64,000 bases of DNA, taken from Streptomyces sp. Y2F8-2. Its GTDB lineage: Bacteria > Actinomycetota > Actinomycetes > Streptomycetales > Streptomycetaceae. The notes beneath the pieces were generated by a model. That model was not told where the DNA came from. It ran no database searches and was given only the letters and a program-made list of their open reading frames with translations. The stretch covers positions 310,001-374,000 of the forward strand of contig NZ_BNGS01000004.1 in assembly GCF_014905555.1 (NCBI RefSeq), given 5' to 3'. The position numbers and the translations under genes were made by a program. Below are positions 24,251-34,425 of the stretch, one piece after another (the stretch's first letter is position 1; each line of letters begins with the position of its first letter).

Positions 24251-24495
24251 CGATGAACTGTCCTCGCCTCACGGTCGGCCGACGTACCAAGGAGCATCAC
24301 CGCACCAGCACGGCACCGGAGTCAACAGGCGGCCGGATCTTGGACGGGAACGTGCGGTGGCGGCCGGCCGCGTTCGGTCGGTCCGCCCGCAGGGGCGGCG
24401 GGGGCGAGGCCACCCCGGCGCCCACCGGCACGGACAGAGCCCCGCACCACCCGCGTGCCGGGTTACGGCGCGCAGGGGCCACGACCGGTCGGAGC

Positions 24496-27003
24496 CTACG
24501 ACGCACCGTCGCCCCCACCCCGCCGCGCCGCCAGCAGCAACGCGATGTCGTCGGGCCGGTCCGCCGCGCGCCGCGCCCGGTCCGTGAGCCGGTCCGCGAC
24601 CTCCGCCAGGGTGAGCCCCGCCCGCCGGTGAGACGCCTCCCACTCCTGCGCCAGCGCCGCACGCAGTTCACCGACACCCTCGTCGATGTCCGCCCCCGGC
24701 CGCTCGACCAGCCCGTCCGTGTACAGCGCCAGCACGGCGCCCGGTTCCAGCCGCAGCCACGTCACCGGATACCGGGCCTCCGGGTCCACTCCGAGCACCA
24801 CCCCACCGGGCAGGTCCAGCACGTCCGCACGCCCGTCCGGGTGGCCCAGCAGCGGCTGCGGATGCCCGGCCCGTGCGGCCCGCGCCGCCCCCGTGACCGG
24901 GTCGAGACGGATGTAGCAGCAGCTCGCGAACTGCCCCGGGTCGAGTCCGATGAGCAACCGGTTCGTTCCGCTCATCACCTGGTCCGGAGAATGGTCGCCC
25001 AGTGCGAACGCCCGTACCGCGCTGCGCAGTTGACCCATGGTGGCCGCCGCCTGCACCCCGTGCCCCTGCACATCTCCGATGACCAGGGCGAGACCGTCCC
25101 CGGCCTCCACCACGTCGTACCAGTCGCCGCCCACGTCCATGCCCTGCGTGCCCGGCAGATAGCGCCCCGCGGTCTCCAGCTGGGGGTGCCTGGACAGCCG
25201 CTGCGGCAGCAGGGCCTCCTGCAGACCGCGGGCCAGGGCCGCCTCGGAGTCGTAGCGACGGGCCCGCTCCAGGGCCTGCGCGATCAGCCCGGCGAGCGCG
25301 GTGAGCACCGTGCGCTCCTCCGAGCTGAAGGTCCGCGGCCGTTCGAAACCGAGGATGCACGAGCCGACCGGCCGGCCGGAGGCGATCAGTGGCAGGAAGG
25401 CCCGCGAGCCGACATCGGCGTCCAGCGGGATGCCCGGATAGGCGGCCTCCAGCTGCTGCATCGACTCGAAGAACAGGGGACGGCCCGTGGTGAGGGTCTC
25501 GACGCCCGGCAGTTTGGCGTCCAGTGCCACCCCTTCGAACTGCCCGAGGAACCTCGGCGGGAAGCCGGTCTCCCAGGCCAGGTACAGACGCCGCTCGTGC
25601 AGCAGGTAGATGGCGAGATGGCGCCCCCCGAACGCGGGCAGCAGCTCCCGCATCACCACCTCGGACACCTGGCGGGCTGTCAGCGCCTCGGACAGCGCGA
25701 TCGCGAGCACGATGGGGCGGTACACGGGGGCCAGCGCACCCTGCGCGCCGAGCGTCCCCGCGGCGGTCGTCGCCGCCGTCTCCTCCACCGAGGCCGCCTC
25801 CGCCGTGTGCCCGAGCGGCACCACCCGGCAGGTCACGACGTCGGGGCCGGGATAGACGGACAACGTGAGCCAGTCGCCGTCCCGCTCTCCGTGCGGCCCG
25901 GTCGTGGGGCGCTCGACCTGGAAGTGCACCGGCTCGGACGACAGCAGCGCCGCCCGCAGATGGTCCTCGTAGGCGGGCCGGTCCAGCCATGGCACGGCCT
26001 CCAGCAGCGGCCGGCCCACCAGTTCCGCCGGCGGCCGCCCCAGCAGGTCGGCGGCCCGCGGGTTGATGTAGGTGATCAGGCCCAGCCGGTCGAACGCGAA
26101 CACCCCGTCCGGGAGCAGGTCCGTGGCGCCCTCCGCCGCCGGGCCGGGTCCCGGATCGATGACGAGACCGCCCACCCGGTGCTTGCCGTGCTCCGGCCCC
26201 TCCGTCCAGAACTCCAGCAGCCGCTCTCCACCGTCCTCGGCCCGCACCCGCAACGGCCGCACCGGCGAGCCGCCGGCTGCCGTCTCGCGCAGCGCGGACA
26301 GCACCAGGTGCGCGTCGTCGGGGGAGACGGCGCGGGCGAGCGCCTCCGGGGACCGGACGACGTCGTACGCGGAGCCCGCCGCCAGCCCCCGGAAGCTGTC
26401 GTCCGTGGTGACCGTACCGTCGGCCGGGTCCCATACGAAGTGCCCGATGCGGCCCTGCGGCCGGCCGGCCACGGGCGGTCGTACGCACAGCGACGGCCCG
26501 TCCCACACCACCGGGTCCCCGCCCGCCTCCAGGGTGGCCAGGGTGTGGCCCAGCCGGTCCGCTATGGCCGTCAGCCGGCCCCGGTCGGGCAGCGCCTCGG
26601 TCGCGGACGGCGCCGGGGGCCGCAGCACCGTCAGCACACCGTACGTAGTGGCACCGGCCCGCACGGGCACGTACACCGAGCCGAAGCGGAACGGCAGCCC
26701 GGCGGACAGCTGCGGATAGCGCCGCATCGTCTCCGTGGCGTCGCTGAGCACCACCTGCACGCCCCGGCGGTATGCGTCGGCGACGGGGAACGGCCGGTCC
26801 TGGTGCAGCCGCGACCACGGTCGGAAGAGTTTCGAGGGCAGCCCGGAGAGCACGGCCAGGCGCAGCACACCCGGCGTGCCGGAGCGCAGGTACACGCCGC
26901 ACGCCAGACCGCCCACGGCACGCAGCGCGTCCACCACCGCGCGGGTCAGCGCCGTGGCCGGCGTCCCGAGTGCGCTGCCCGTGTCGTCGATGCTCCCTCG
27001 CAT
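24496..27003 (-). CDS. SpoIIE-type PP2C phosphatase with GAF and PAS sensor domains
   Basis: 835 residues from ATG 27003. Order: a GAF-like domain (~15-165), a PAS domain (~310-400; GVFAFDRLGLITYINPRAADLLG), a second GAF (~430-580; LAIYLLHERRLYLAWETG, GSCILGFERPRTFSSEE) and a C-terminal PP2C/SpoIIE domain (~600-830) with MDVGGDWYDVVEAGDGLALV, IGDVQGHGVQAAATM, LYTDGLVERPG and DDIALLL. Such proteins dephosphorylate anti-sigma-factor antagonists and so control stress sigma factors. No anti-sigma or antagonist gene is next to it. The acyl-CoA synthetase gene lies 112 bases upstream on the same strand. Confidence 0.93.
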   Translation of the reverse strand: MRGSIDDTGSALGTPATALTRAVVDALRAVGGLACGVYLRSGTPGVLRLAVLSGLPSKLFRPWSRLHQDRPFPVADAYRRGVQVVLSDATETMRRYPQLSAGLPFRFGSVYVPVRAGATTYGVLTVLRPPAPSATEALPDRGRLTAIADRLGHTLATLEAGGDPVVWDGPSLCVRPPVAGRPQGRIGHFVWDPADGTVTTDDSFRGLAAGSAYDVVRSPEALARAVSPDDAHLVLSALRETAAGGSPVRPLRVRAEDGGERLLEFWTEGPEHGKHRVGGLVIDPGPGPAAEGATDLLPDGVFAFDRLGLITYINPRAADLLGRPPAELVGRPLLEAVPWLDRPAYEDHLRAALLSSEPVHFQVERPTTGPHGERDGDWLTLSVYPGPDVVTCRVVPLGHTAEAASVEETAATTAAGTLGAQGALAPVYRPIVLAIALSEALTARQVSEVVMRELLPAFGGRHLAIYLLHERRLYLAWETGFPPRFLGQFEGVALDAKLPGVETLTTGRPLFFESMQQLEAAYPGIPLDADVGSRAFLPLIASGRPVGSCILGFERPRTFSSEERTVLTALAGLIAQALERARRYDSEAALARGLQEALLPQRLSRHPQLETAGRYLPGTQGMDVGGDWYDVVEAGDGLALVIGDVQGHGVQAAATMGQLRSAVRAFALGDHSPDQVMSGTNRLLIGLDPGQFASCCYIRLDPVTGAARAARAGHPQPLLGHPDGRADVLDLPGGVVLGVDPEARYPVTWLRLEPGAVLALYTDGLVERPGADIDEGVGELRAALAQEWEASHRRAGLTLAEVADRLTDRARRAADRPDDIALLLAARRGGGDGAS

Positions 27004-27115
27004 CGGTCTGCCCTCGTCCCCGGCCGTCGGGTCCGTACCACAGTCAGCATGCGCCGCCCCGTCGTGCGCGCGCATCCCGGCGGACCGGCGGCCCGGGAAG
27101 CGGTCACGGAAGCGG

Positions 27116-29050
27116 TCACCGCACGCGCCGGAACACGTCGTCGGAGTCGTCCCACGTGGGCAGCTCCTCCGGCCGCCGCTCCCGTGGAACGCGTGACGCC
27201 GACTGGTACATGGCGTCGATCTCGACCGCGTACCGGCGGGCGATGGCGTCCCGGCGCAGCTTCATCGACGGCGTCAGCAGCCCGTTCGCGACGTCGAACG
27301 GCTCGGGCAGCACCCGGAAGACCCGGATCGACTCGGACCGCGACACCGTGCTGTTGGCGGCGGCCACGGCGCGCGCGATCTCCTGCCGCAGCGCGTTCTC
27401 CTCCCGGGCGTCCCGGCCCTCCCGGCCCGGGGTGTCCCCGCGCGTGAACAGTGCGCCGCGCCAGTGCGCCACGAACTCCGGGTCCAGGGTGATCAGGGCG
27501 CCGACGCAGGGCCGGTTGTCGCCCACGACGACCGCCTGGTGAATGAGCGGATGCACCCGCAGGCGCTCCTCCAGTGCCGCCGGGGCCACGCTCTTGCCGC
27601 CGCTCGTGACGATGATCTCCTTCTTGCGGCCCGTGATGGACAGATACCCCTCGGAGTCCAGCCGCCCGATGTCTCCCGTGGCCAGCCAGCCGTCGCGCAG
27701 CGCCGTGCGGGTGCCGTGGTCGTCGCCCACATACCCCTGGAACACCGACGGGCCGCGAACCAGGATCTCCCCGTCCTCGGCCACCCGTACGTCGACGCCG
27801 GGAAGCGGGCGCCCCACCGTGCCGGACTTCTCCCGCCCGATCGGCTGCGCGGTGATGCCTCCACTGGTCTCGGTGAGCCCGTACCCGTCGTGGACGAGGA
27901 TGCCGATGCCCGCGAAGAAGAGGGCGAGTTCGCGGTTCAGGGGCGATCCCCCGGACACCGCCCCGCACACCCGCCCGCCCAGCGCGGCGCGCAGCTTGCG
28001 GTACACGGCCTTGTCGTAGAGGGCGTGCTGCAGCCTCAGGTCGAAGCCGGGGCCGGGCCCGGTGCCCAGCCGCTGCCGCTCGGCCGCGAGCGCGTAGTCC
28101 TGCGCGGTGCGGACGGCCCGCTCGAACAGGGCGCCCCGGCCCGCCTGCTGGGCGGTTTGGAGGAACTTCTTGTACAGCTTCTCGAAGACGTACGGCACCG
28201 CGTACAGGTATGTGGGCCGGAACGTCAGCAACGACGAGGCCAGGGCCTCGGCGGCCAGTTCGGGTTCGTGGCCCATGAGGATGCCGCCGCGCAGACACAA
28301 CTGCTGGAGCATCAGCCCGTACACATGCGAGAAGGGCAGGAAGACGAGGATGGAGGGCTGCTCACCGGGCGGTGCCGCGATGTGCCGCCAGCCTGCCAGC
28401 AGCGTGTCGCAGGGGCTCGCCAGGTTGCGGTGGCTGAGCGCGCACCCGCGGGGGTGCCCGCCGGTGCCGGAGGTGTAGGCGACGATCGCGGTCGACTCCG
28501 GCAGCACGATCCGGCGCAGCGAGTCGACTGTCGTGGCCGGGACCGGACGACCGCGCGCCACGAGATCGTCCAGCGCGCCCACGTCCAGTTGCCAGACGTG
28601 GCGCAGCCGGGGCAGCGAGCCGCACACCGACCCCACGGTCATCACGCCGTGCTCGTCCTCGACGACTACGGCGACGCAGCCGGCGTCCCTCAGGATCCAC
28701 TCGACCTGCTCGTGCGAGGAGGTGGGATAGACCGGCACCACCTCCGCGCCGATCGCCCACAGCGCGCAGGCGAGCAGAGTCCACTCGTACCGGGTGTGCG
28801 CCATGATGGCCACGCGGTTGCCGGGGCGGATGCCGGAGGCGACGAGTCCCCTCGCCAGATCGACCACTTCGTCCCGTAGTGCGGCCGCCGTCATGGGAAT
28901 CCAGGATCCGTCGTCGCTGCGGCGTGCCACCAGGGGAAGGCCCGGGTTCCGGCTCGCCGTGTCGAAGACACTGTCGGCGAGTCCGCCCGTCATCACGGGC
29001 CCTGACACCGGGTCCGGGGCGGCCGGACGGGCGTTCCCAAAGTCGCGCAT
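27116..29050 (-). CDS. Long-chain acyl-CoA synthetase / AMP-dependent ligase (FadD-like)
   Basis: 644 residues from ATG 29050 (GGGGGGCGG upstream). Adenylate-forming motifs: phosphate-binding loop YTSGTGGHPRG (usual form YTSGTTGxPKG, so two changes), YGLTETSGGITAQP, the hinge DGWLATGDIGRLDSEGYLSITGRKKEIIV, and the C-terminal catalytic Lys in LTPSMKLRRD. Closest in style to the actinobacterial FadD15-type synthetases that activate fatty acids to acyl-CoA at the membrane. The frame is open upstream to 29263 but that part is non-homologous. It is divergent from the cupin gene (187-base gap). Confidence 0.92.
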   Translation of the reverse strand: MRDFGNARPAAPDPVSGPVMTGGLADSVFDTASRNPGLPLVARRSDDGSWIPMTAAALRDEVVDLARGLVASGIRPGNRVAIMAHTRYEWTLLACALWAIGAEVVPVYPTSSHEQVEWILRDAGCVAVVVEDEHGVMTVGSVCGSLPRLRHVWQLDVGALDDLVARGRPVPATTVDSLRRIVLPESTAIVAYTSGTGGHPRGCALSHRNLASPCDTLLAGWRHIAAPPGEQPSILVFLPFSHVYGLMLQQLCLRGGILMGHEPELAAEALASSLLTFRPTYLYAVPYVFEKLYKKFLQTAQQAGRGALFERAVRTAQDYALAAERQRLGTGPGPGFDLRLQHALYDKAVYRKLRAALGGRVCGAVSGGSPLNRELALFFAGIGILVHDGYGLTETSGGITAQPIGREKSGTVGRPLPGVDVRVAEDGEILVRGPSVFQGYVGDDHGTRTALRDGWLATGDIGRLDSEGYLSITGRKKEIIVTSGGKSVAPAALEERLRVHPLIHQAVVVGDNRPCVGALITLDPEFVAHWRGALFTRGDTPGREGRDAREENALRQEIARAVAAANSTVSRSESIRVFRVLPEPFDVANGLLTPSMKLRRDAIARRYAVEIDAMYQSASRVPRERRPEELPTWDDSDDVFRRVR

Positions 29051-29237
29051 GCGCCGCCCCCCGAGGCTTTCCTGCTTGATCGCCGATGGTTGCGGCATCG
29101 GCGGTGCTCGAATGTAGCCCAGGTTTCCGCCGGACGTGCCGGAAACGGCGACGAACCCGCCGGTCCCGCTCTGGCGGTGCCGGACGGACGGGCGGACGAT
29201 GAAGTGGAAGGAGCCGTTCACTGCGGAGGGAGCGGTC

Positions 29238-29603
29238 ATGCTCGAGGTGAAGGCAGCGGACAAGCCTGACGAGCGGCGTGATTTCCCCCGGGGTCACCTG
29301 GAGGCCGTCCATCTGACCGGACTCGACTTCGCGGTCGGGACCTTCGAGCCCGGCTGGCGCTGGTCGGAGTCCGTCGCCCCGATCGCCGGCACACAGAGCT
29401 GCCAGTTCCACCACAACGGCTATGTCGTCCGGGGGCGGATGCACATCCGCATGGACGACGGGGCCGAGGAGGAGCTCGGACCCGGCGACGTCTTCGTGTG
29501 CTCGGCCGGGCACGACGCGTGGGTCGAGGGCGACGATCCCGTCGTGGTCCTGGACTTCGCGGGTCCCATGGCACAGGACTACGCGAGGGCGGACGGCGGA
29601 TAG
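29238..29603 (+). CDS. Cupin-domain protein
   Basis: 121 residues from ATG 29238 (GGAGGGAGC upstream; longer in-frame starts exist but lack such a site). A single beta-barrel: the first cupin motif region contains CQFHHNGYVVRGRMHIRMDDG, the second DVFVCSAGHDAWVEGDDPVVVLDF. Two or three His/Glu candidates for a metal site are present, fewer than in classic dioxygenase cupins. Small solo cupins may isomerise or bind small molecules; the role is unknown. Confidence 0.8.
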   Translation: MLEVKAADKPDERRDFPRGHLEAVHLTGLDFAVGTFEPGWRWSESVAPIAGTQSCQFHHNGYVVRGRMHIRMDDGAEEELGPGDVFVCSAGHDAWVEGDDPVVVLDFAGPMAQDYARADGG

Positions 29604-29635
29604 CGGCGCAGGGAGAAGGCCTGCGGGGATCCGCC
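29595..29635. terminator. Nested hairpin between convergent genes
   Basis: Outer arms GGCGGAT (29595-29601) and ATCCGCC (29629-29635), inner arms CGCAGG (29607-29612) and CCTGCG (29620-29625). It overlaps the cupin stop codon and sits before the end of the convergent dioxygenase gene; probable terminator. Confidence 0.5.
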
Positions 29636-29739
29636 GCGCCGTACGAGGGCGCGTCCTCGCCGGGTATGGCCGCGCCGCATCCGGGGTGGGTCCCTCGCCG
29701 AGTGCCGGCGTGCCGGGTGAGTTTCCGGGTGCCGCCACG

Positions 29740-30690
29740 TCACCAGCGGCCGGGTTCCGTACCGGTGATCGGGGACGAGGGCCGGCCGTCCGGGCCGACC
29801 GGGACGTCCCCGGCGAGCATCACCCGGTGCATGATCCGGGGATGCTCGGGGCCGACGAGGTCGCTCGGGGCCAGATGAACGGTGGCCCGGTTGTCCCAGA
29901 AGGCCACGCTGCCGGCCTCCCAGCGGAAGCGGACCGTGTACTCCGGGCGCGTGGCCTGCTCCAGGAGCATCTGCAGGATGTGCGCGCTCTCCGCACGTGA
30001 GAGGCCGAGGATCTGCTCGACGTAGTAGCCGTTCACGAACAGCACCCGTTCGCCCGTCTCCGGGTGCACCCGCACCAGCGGATGCTCCGTGGCCACCTGG
30101 TGGTCCAGCAGATGACGCAGGTACGCGTCGTCGCCGGGCCGAGGCTGGTATCCGACGCCGAGCCGGTGTTCGGCGCGCAGGCCGTCGACGAAACGCCGGA
30201 CGGGCTCCGACAGACTCGCGTAGGCGGCTGCGAGGTTGGACCACTGGGTGTCCCCGCCGTACGGGGGCACGCTCTCGGCGCGCAGGATGGTCGCGGCGGG
30301 CGGATCGACGCGGGCGCCGTGGTCGCAGTGCCAGCCCCGCAACAGCGAGTGGCGCCTGCGCCGCAGCCACTCGTCGTGGTCCATGCCGTAGCGCCCGCCC
30401 AGCTCCAGCCGGTCGGCCGTGGTCTCCACCTCCGGGACGTCCCGCGGTGAGGCGCTGCCGCGCCTGCCCAGGACGACGGGCTCGCCGAACCGCCGGGCGA
30501 GCGCGACGTGCGCCGAGTGGTCCAGTTTCTGGTCCCGGAAGAACACCACCTTCCAGCGCAGCACGGCCGACCTGATCGCGGAGACCGCCGCGTCCGGCAG
30601 GTCGCCGGCCAGGTCGACCCCGCTGATCTCGGCACCGATGTGGCCCGCGACGGGCCTCACCTCGACCTCGGTACCACTGTCCGTCGTCAT
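29740..30690 (-). CDS. TauD/TfdA-family Fe(II)/2-oxoglutarate dioxygenase
   Basis: 316 residues. The facial triad is visible: His121 and Asp123 in WHCDHG, distal His272 in NRATVHLAPSD, with Arg285 in PRIMHRVML placed to bind 2-oxoglutarate. The family opens with an LAG-type segment here seen as GHIGAEISGVDLAGDLPD. TauD-like enzymes hydroxylate taurine, alkyl sulphates, 2,4-D or other small acids. No sulphonate transporter is adjacent, so the substrate is open. ATG 30690. It is divergent from the iron-uptake operon; being an Fe(II) enzyme it may or may not respond to iron. Confidence 0.92.
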   Translation of the reverse strand: MTTDSGTEVEVRPVAGHIGAEISGVDLAGDLPDAAVSAIRSAVLRWKVVFFRDQKLDHSAHVALARRFGEPVVLGRRGSASPRDVPEVETTADRLELGGRYGMDHDEWLRRRRHSLLRGWHCDHGARVDPPAATILRAESVPPYGGDTQWSNLAAAYASLSEPVRRFVDGLRAEHRLGVGYQPRPGDDAYLRHLLDHQVATEHPLVRVHPETGERVLFVNGYYVEQILGLSRAESAHILQMLLEQATRPEYTVRFRWEAGSVAFWDNRATVHLAPSDLVGPEHPRIMHRVMLAGDVPVGPDGRPSSPITGTEPGRW

Positions 30691-30878
30691 ACGGGCTCCG
30701 TCCGTGGTGGGTCAGGACCTCACGGGGCAAGCATTCCCCGTCGCCGGCTCGTGCGAAAGATCACACAGGCTGCGTACGAGTGACCCGTCAGCCCTTGCCA
30801 CGTCGGTGCTTTTACCGTCCCATTGCCGTCCCATGGGCAATTGGCGACACAGCGGTCGTCATGATGGTTCGGCATTGG

Positions 30879-30897
30879 TAAGGCATGCCTTCGCTAA
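30879..30897 (+). promoter_or_regulatory. Candidate iron box (DmdR1/IdeR type) upstream of the efe operon
   Basis: TAAGGCATGCCTTCGCTAA matches the Streptomyces iron-box consensus at about 11 of 19 positions and contains the perfect palindrome AAGGCATGCCTT. It lies 42 bases before the start of the EfeU-EfeO gene, where a repressor site would be expected. Position and gene content make it credible; the match itself is moderate. Confidence 0.5.
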
Positions 30898-30938
30898 CCT
30901 GCACGACCGACGGCGGGGGGCATGCCGGGGAGGGCCGC

Positions 30939-33053
30939 ATGTGGGATGACGCGTTTCCGAGCTTTCTCATCGGACTGAGGGAAGGGCTCGAAGGCGGACT
31001 CATCGTCTCCATCCTCGTCGCGACCCTCGTGAGAGCCGGTGCGAAGTCCCGGCTGCCCCAGGTGTGGACCGGCGTCCTCGCCGCGATCGCGCTCGCGATG
31101 AGCTTCGGCGCGGTGCTGACGTTCACCGCGGCATCCCTGTCCGCGACCGCCCAGGAGGCGTTCGGCGGCACCCTCAGCGTGATCGCCGTCGCGTTCGTCA
31201 CCGCGATGGTCTTCTGGATGCGCCGCTCCGCCCGCAGTCTCTCCGGCGAGATCAAGGAGAAGGTCACCGGCGCGCTCGCGATGGGCGCCGGCATGCTGAT
31301 CCTCACCTCGTTCCTCGCGGTGGGCCGCGAGGGCTTGGAGACGGCTCTGTTCCTGTGGACCACGGCGCGCGCGGCTGGGGAGTCGGCGGGTCCGATGGCG
31401 GGCGCCGGCATCGGCCTCGTCCTCGCGGCCGGCCTGTGCTGGGGTCTGTACCGCCGCGTCCTGAAGATCAACCTGACCAGGTTCTTCACCGCGACCGGCG
31501 CCGTCCTCATCGTGATAGCCGCCGGGGTGCTGGGCTACGGCCTGCGCGATCTGCAGGAGGGCGGGGTCCTGCCCGGCGGCACCGCCTATGCCGTGGACCT
31601 CGGCGGCAGCGTCGACGCGGGCTCCTGGTACAGCACCCTGATCCAGGGCGTGTTCAACCTGACGCCGACGATGACGTGGCTGCAGGTCGTCGCCTACGCC
31701 GGATACCTCACCGTGGTGATGACGCTGTTCGTACGCGGCGTGCGCGGGGCCGGGGTCACGGCCACCGCGGCGAAGCCCGCGGCGCCCGACCGGGCGAAGC
31801 CCGTGGCGAAGGCCAAGGAGGACGTGAAGGCGCGGGAGGACCGGCCGGGGCCCGCCGCCAAGGCGCCGCAAACCCCGTCCGACGCCCCGGCCCGCCGCCG
31901 CCCCGCCTGGGCCGTCCCCGTCGCCGTCGTCGCCGTCCCCTCCGTCGTGGCCGGGCTGATCGTGGCCGTCAGCGGCTCCAAGCCCGCCGGCACCCAGACC
32001 GTCGCCGTCTCCGAGACCGAGTGCGGCAAGGGCTTCAGCGCGCCCGAGCCCGGCCGGCAGACCTTCCAGATGCACAACACCGGCGACAAGACCTCCGAGG
32101 TGTACCTGGTCGACCCGGCCAGCAACGCGGTGTACGGCGAGATCGAGGGCCTCGCCCCCGGCACCACGCGCGACCTCGTCGCCACCGTCGCGGGCGGCAG
32201 CTACGCCTGGCGCTGCGTGCCCACCGGTGGCAAGGCCGTCACCTCCAAGGCGGTTCGTGTGAGCGGCGGCGCCGGCGCCAAGGCCGTCGTCCCCGTCTCC
32301 GAGAAGGACCTCGCCGCGCCCCTGGCCGCGTACCGGACGTACGTCGAACAGGGCCTGGCCACGCTTGTGACCCAGACCCGCAAGCTCAGCGACGACATCG
32401 CCGCGGGCCACCTCGACGCCGCCCGCGCCGACTGGCTGACCGCCCATCGCACCTACTCCTCGCTCGGCGCCGCCTACGGCACCTTCGAGGACTTCGACCA
32501 GAAGATCAACGGCCGCCCCGACGGCCTGCCCGGCGGGGTGAACGACAAGGACTTCACCGGCTTCCACCGCCTGGAGTACGGGCTGTGGCACGGCCAGTTG
32601 GCGGACCGGCTCAAGGCTCCCGCCCAGCAGCTCGCCGACGATGCCGCCGGACTGCGGAAGGCGTTCCCCACCCAGACCTTCGACCCGGGCGACCTGCCCC
32701 TGCGTGCCCACGAGATCCTGGAGAACACCCTCCAGTTCGAGCTGACCGGCCACGCCGACCAGGGCAGCGGCACCGAACTGGCCACCGCGGAGGCCAACCT
32801 GGCCGGCACGCGCGAGCTCCTCACCGTCCTCAGGCCGCTGCTGACCACCCGTGCCCCGAAGCTGCTGCCCGCCGTGGACGCGGACATCGCCCGGGTGCAG
32901 AAGCTGCTCGACGCCGCCCACCACGGCGACTCCTGGACCCCCGTCGACCGGCTCGACGAGACCGCCCGTGACCGGCTGAACGGGGCCACCGGACAGCTCC
33001 TCGAGGACCTCGCCCCCATTCCGGACCTGCTCGAGATCCGGAAGTCCGCCTGA
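30939..33053 (+). CDS. EfeU-EfeO fusion: ferrous/ferric iron permease with periplasmic-type M75 domain
   Basis: 704 residues. Residues 1-~270 form an FTR1/EfeU permease with seven membrane helices and both RExxE iron motifs (R14-E18 in REGLEGG and R130-E134 in REGLETA). A Lys/Ala/Pro-rich linker (~275-325) and one more membrane helix (~328-347) lead to an EfeO part: a cupredoxin-like domain (~350-440) and an M75 peptidase-like domain with the HxxE motif H543-E546 ([10 protein letters not shown]). In E. coli EfeU and EfeO are separate. ATG 30939 with GGGGAGGG upstream. The stop overlaps the next start (TGATG), so EfeB is translationally coupled. Confidence 0.93.
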   Translation: MWDDAFPSFLIGLREGLEGGLIVSILVATLVRAGAKSRLPQVWTGVLAAIALAMSFGAVLTFTAASLSATAQEAFGGTLSVIAVAFVTAMVFWMRRSARSLSGEIKEKVTGALAMGAGMLILTSFLAVGREGLETALFLWTTARAAGESAGPMAGAGIGLVLAAGLCWGLYRRVLKINLTRFFTATGAVLIVIAAGVLGYGLRDLQEGGVLPGGTAYAVDLGGSVDAGSWYSTLIQGVFNLTPTMTWLQVVAYAGYLTVVMTLFVRGVRGAGVTATAAKPAAPDRAKPVAKAKEDVKAREDRPGPAAKAPQTPSDAPARRRPAWAVPVAVVAVPSVVAGLIVAVSGSKPAGTQTVAVSETECGKGFSAPEPGRQTFQMHNTGDKTSEVYLVDPASNAVYGEIEGLAPGTTRDLVATVAGGSYAWRCVPTGGKAVTSKAVRVSGGAGAKAVVPVSEKDLAAPLAAYRTYVEQGLATLVTQTRKLSDDIAAGHLDAARADWLTAHRTYSSLGAAYGTFEDFDQKINGRPDGLPGGVNDKDFTGFHRLEYGLWHGQLADRLKAPAQQLADDAAGLRKAFPTQTFDPGDLPLRAHEILENTLQFELTGHADQGSGTELATAEANLAGTRELLTVLRPLLTTRAPKLLPAVDADIARVQKLLDAAHHGDSWTPVDRLDETARDRLNGATGQLLEDLAPIPDLLEIRKSA

Positions 33054-34402
33054 TGGGCCAGCAGCGCGCCGCCAACGCCCGTACCGAAGCCGAGAACGCA
33101 CACGCCGAAGGGAACCCCTCCATGCCGTCCGCCGAAACGCCCGCCCCCCAGGGCGGCTGCCCCGCCGGTCACGGTCGCCGTTCCTTCGTGAAGACGGCCC
33201 TGGGCGCAGGGGCCGCGGGCGCGGTCCTGGCGGGCGGCGGCCTCGCCCTCGGCCAGGCCGGCACCGGCGAGGCGCACGCGGCGGACGACACGAACGCCAC
33301 GAAGGTCCCCTTCCACGGCGCCCACCAGGCGGGCATCATCACCCCCGCCCCGGCCGCCGCCACCTTCGTCTCCTTCAACGTCATAGCCGAGGACCGCAAG
33401 GGCCTCACCGACCTGCTGCGGACGATCACCGAGCGGGCCCGCTTGCTCACCTCCGGCGGCACTCCGGAGGACCTCGGCGTGGGTGCGCCGCCCTCCGACA
33501 ACGGCATCCTCGGCCCCGAGGTCCCCGCCGACGCGCTCACCGTCACCGTAGGGGTCGGCGCCTCTCTGTTCGACGACCGCTACGGCCTCGCCAAGGCCAA
33601 ACCGCGCCGCCTCACCCCCATGCGCACGTTCCCCAACGACAGCCTGCAGCCGGCCGAGTGCCACGGTGACCTGTCGCTGCAGATCTGCGCCAACCGGCAG
33701 GACACCGTGCTGCACGCGCTGCGCGACATCGCCCGGCACACCCGCGGCGCCATGCAGATCAAGTGGCGCATCGACGGCTTCCAGAACACGCCCCGCCCGA
33801 GCGGCGCCCAGCGCAACCTGCTCGGCTTCAAGGACGGCATAGCCAACCCCGACGTCACGTCGTCCCGCGAGATGAGCCGTCTCGTCTGGGTCGACGAGGG
33901 ACAGGGCGAGCCCGCCTGGGCGACCGGCGGCAGCTACCAGGTCATCCGCATCATCCGGATGCTCGTGGAGTTCTGGGACCGGGTCTCGCTGACCGAGCAG
34001 GAGAAGATGTTCGGCCGCCGCAAGGACACCGGCGCCCCGCTGGACGGCGCCCAGGAGACCGACGTCCCCAACTACGCCAAGGACCCGCAGGGCACGGCGA
34101 TCCCGCTCGACGCCCACATACGGCTCGCCAACCCCCGCACCGCGAAGACCGACAACTCCCGCATCCTGCGCCGCGGCTACAACTACGACCGGGGCGTCGA
34201 CGGCGTCGGCAACCTCGACATGGGGCTCGTCTTCTGCTGCTACCAGCAGGACGTGCAGCGCCAGTTCGAGGCCACCCAGACCCGGCTGATCGACGAGCCC
34301 CTCGTGGACTACATCTCCCCGACCGGCGGCGGCTACTTCTTCGCCCTGCCCGGTGTGAAGGACTCCTCGGACTGGCTCGGGCGGGGGCTCATGTCCGCCT
34401 GA
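33053..34402 (+). CDS. efeB: EfeB, Tat-exported DyP-type haem peroxidase
   Basis: 449 residues if the ATG at 33053 (overlapping the previous stop, GGAAG upstream) is used; an ATG at 33122 with GAAGGGAA upstream gives a more usual signal peptide length. A Tat signal, [20 protein letters not shown], leads into the peroxidase: dye-decolourising peroxidase motif GFKDG (in [13 protein letters not shown]), the distal arginine region [12 protein letters not shown], and a C-terminal haem-binding region [17 protein letters not shown]. In EfeUOB systems EfeB oxidises or handles iron or haem outside the membrane to feed the permease. Third component of the system, in order U-O-B. Confidence 0.93.
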   Translation: MGQQRAANARTEAENAHAEGNPSMPSAETPAPQGGCPAGHGRRSFVKTALGAGAAGAVLAGGGLALGQAGTGEAHAADDTNATKVPFHGAHQAGIITPAPAAATFVSFNVIAEDRKGLTDLLRTITERARLLTSGGTPEDLGVGAPPSDNGILGPEVPADALTVTVGVGASLFDDRYGLAKAKPRRLTPMRTFPNDSLQPAECHGDLSLQICANRQDTVLHALRDIARHTRGAMQIKWRIDGFQNTPRPSGAQRNLLGFKDGIANPDVTSSREMSRLVWVDEGQGEPAWATGGSYQVIRIIRMLVEFWDRVSLTEQEKMFGRRKDTGAPLDGAQETDVPNYAKDPQGTAIPLDAHIRLANPRTAKTDNSRILRRGYNYDRGVDGVGNLDMGLVFCCYQQDVQRQFEATQTRLIDEPLVDYISPTGGGYFFALPGVKDSSDWLGRGLMSA

Positions 34403-34425
34403 CGGTCCCCGCCGCCACCGGGTGG

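Noticed and set aside
24253..27447. 1064-codon open frame opposite the GAF/PAS/PP2C phosphatase gene
   Set aside because: Low-complexity translation with no motif, antisense to a clear multi-domain gene.
30894..33101. 735-codon open frame opposite the EfeU-EfeO fusion
   Set aside because: Gly/Val/Arg-rich shadow of the real gene.
33053..33121. Separate short gene between efeO and efeB
   Set aside because: It is in frame with efeB and simply an alternative N-terminal extension.
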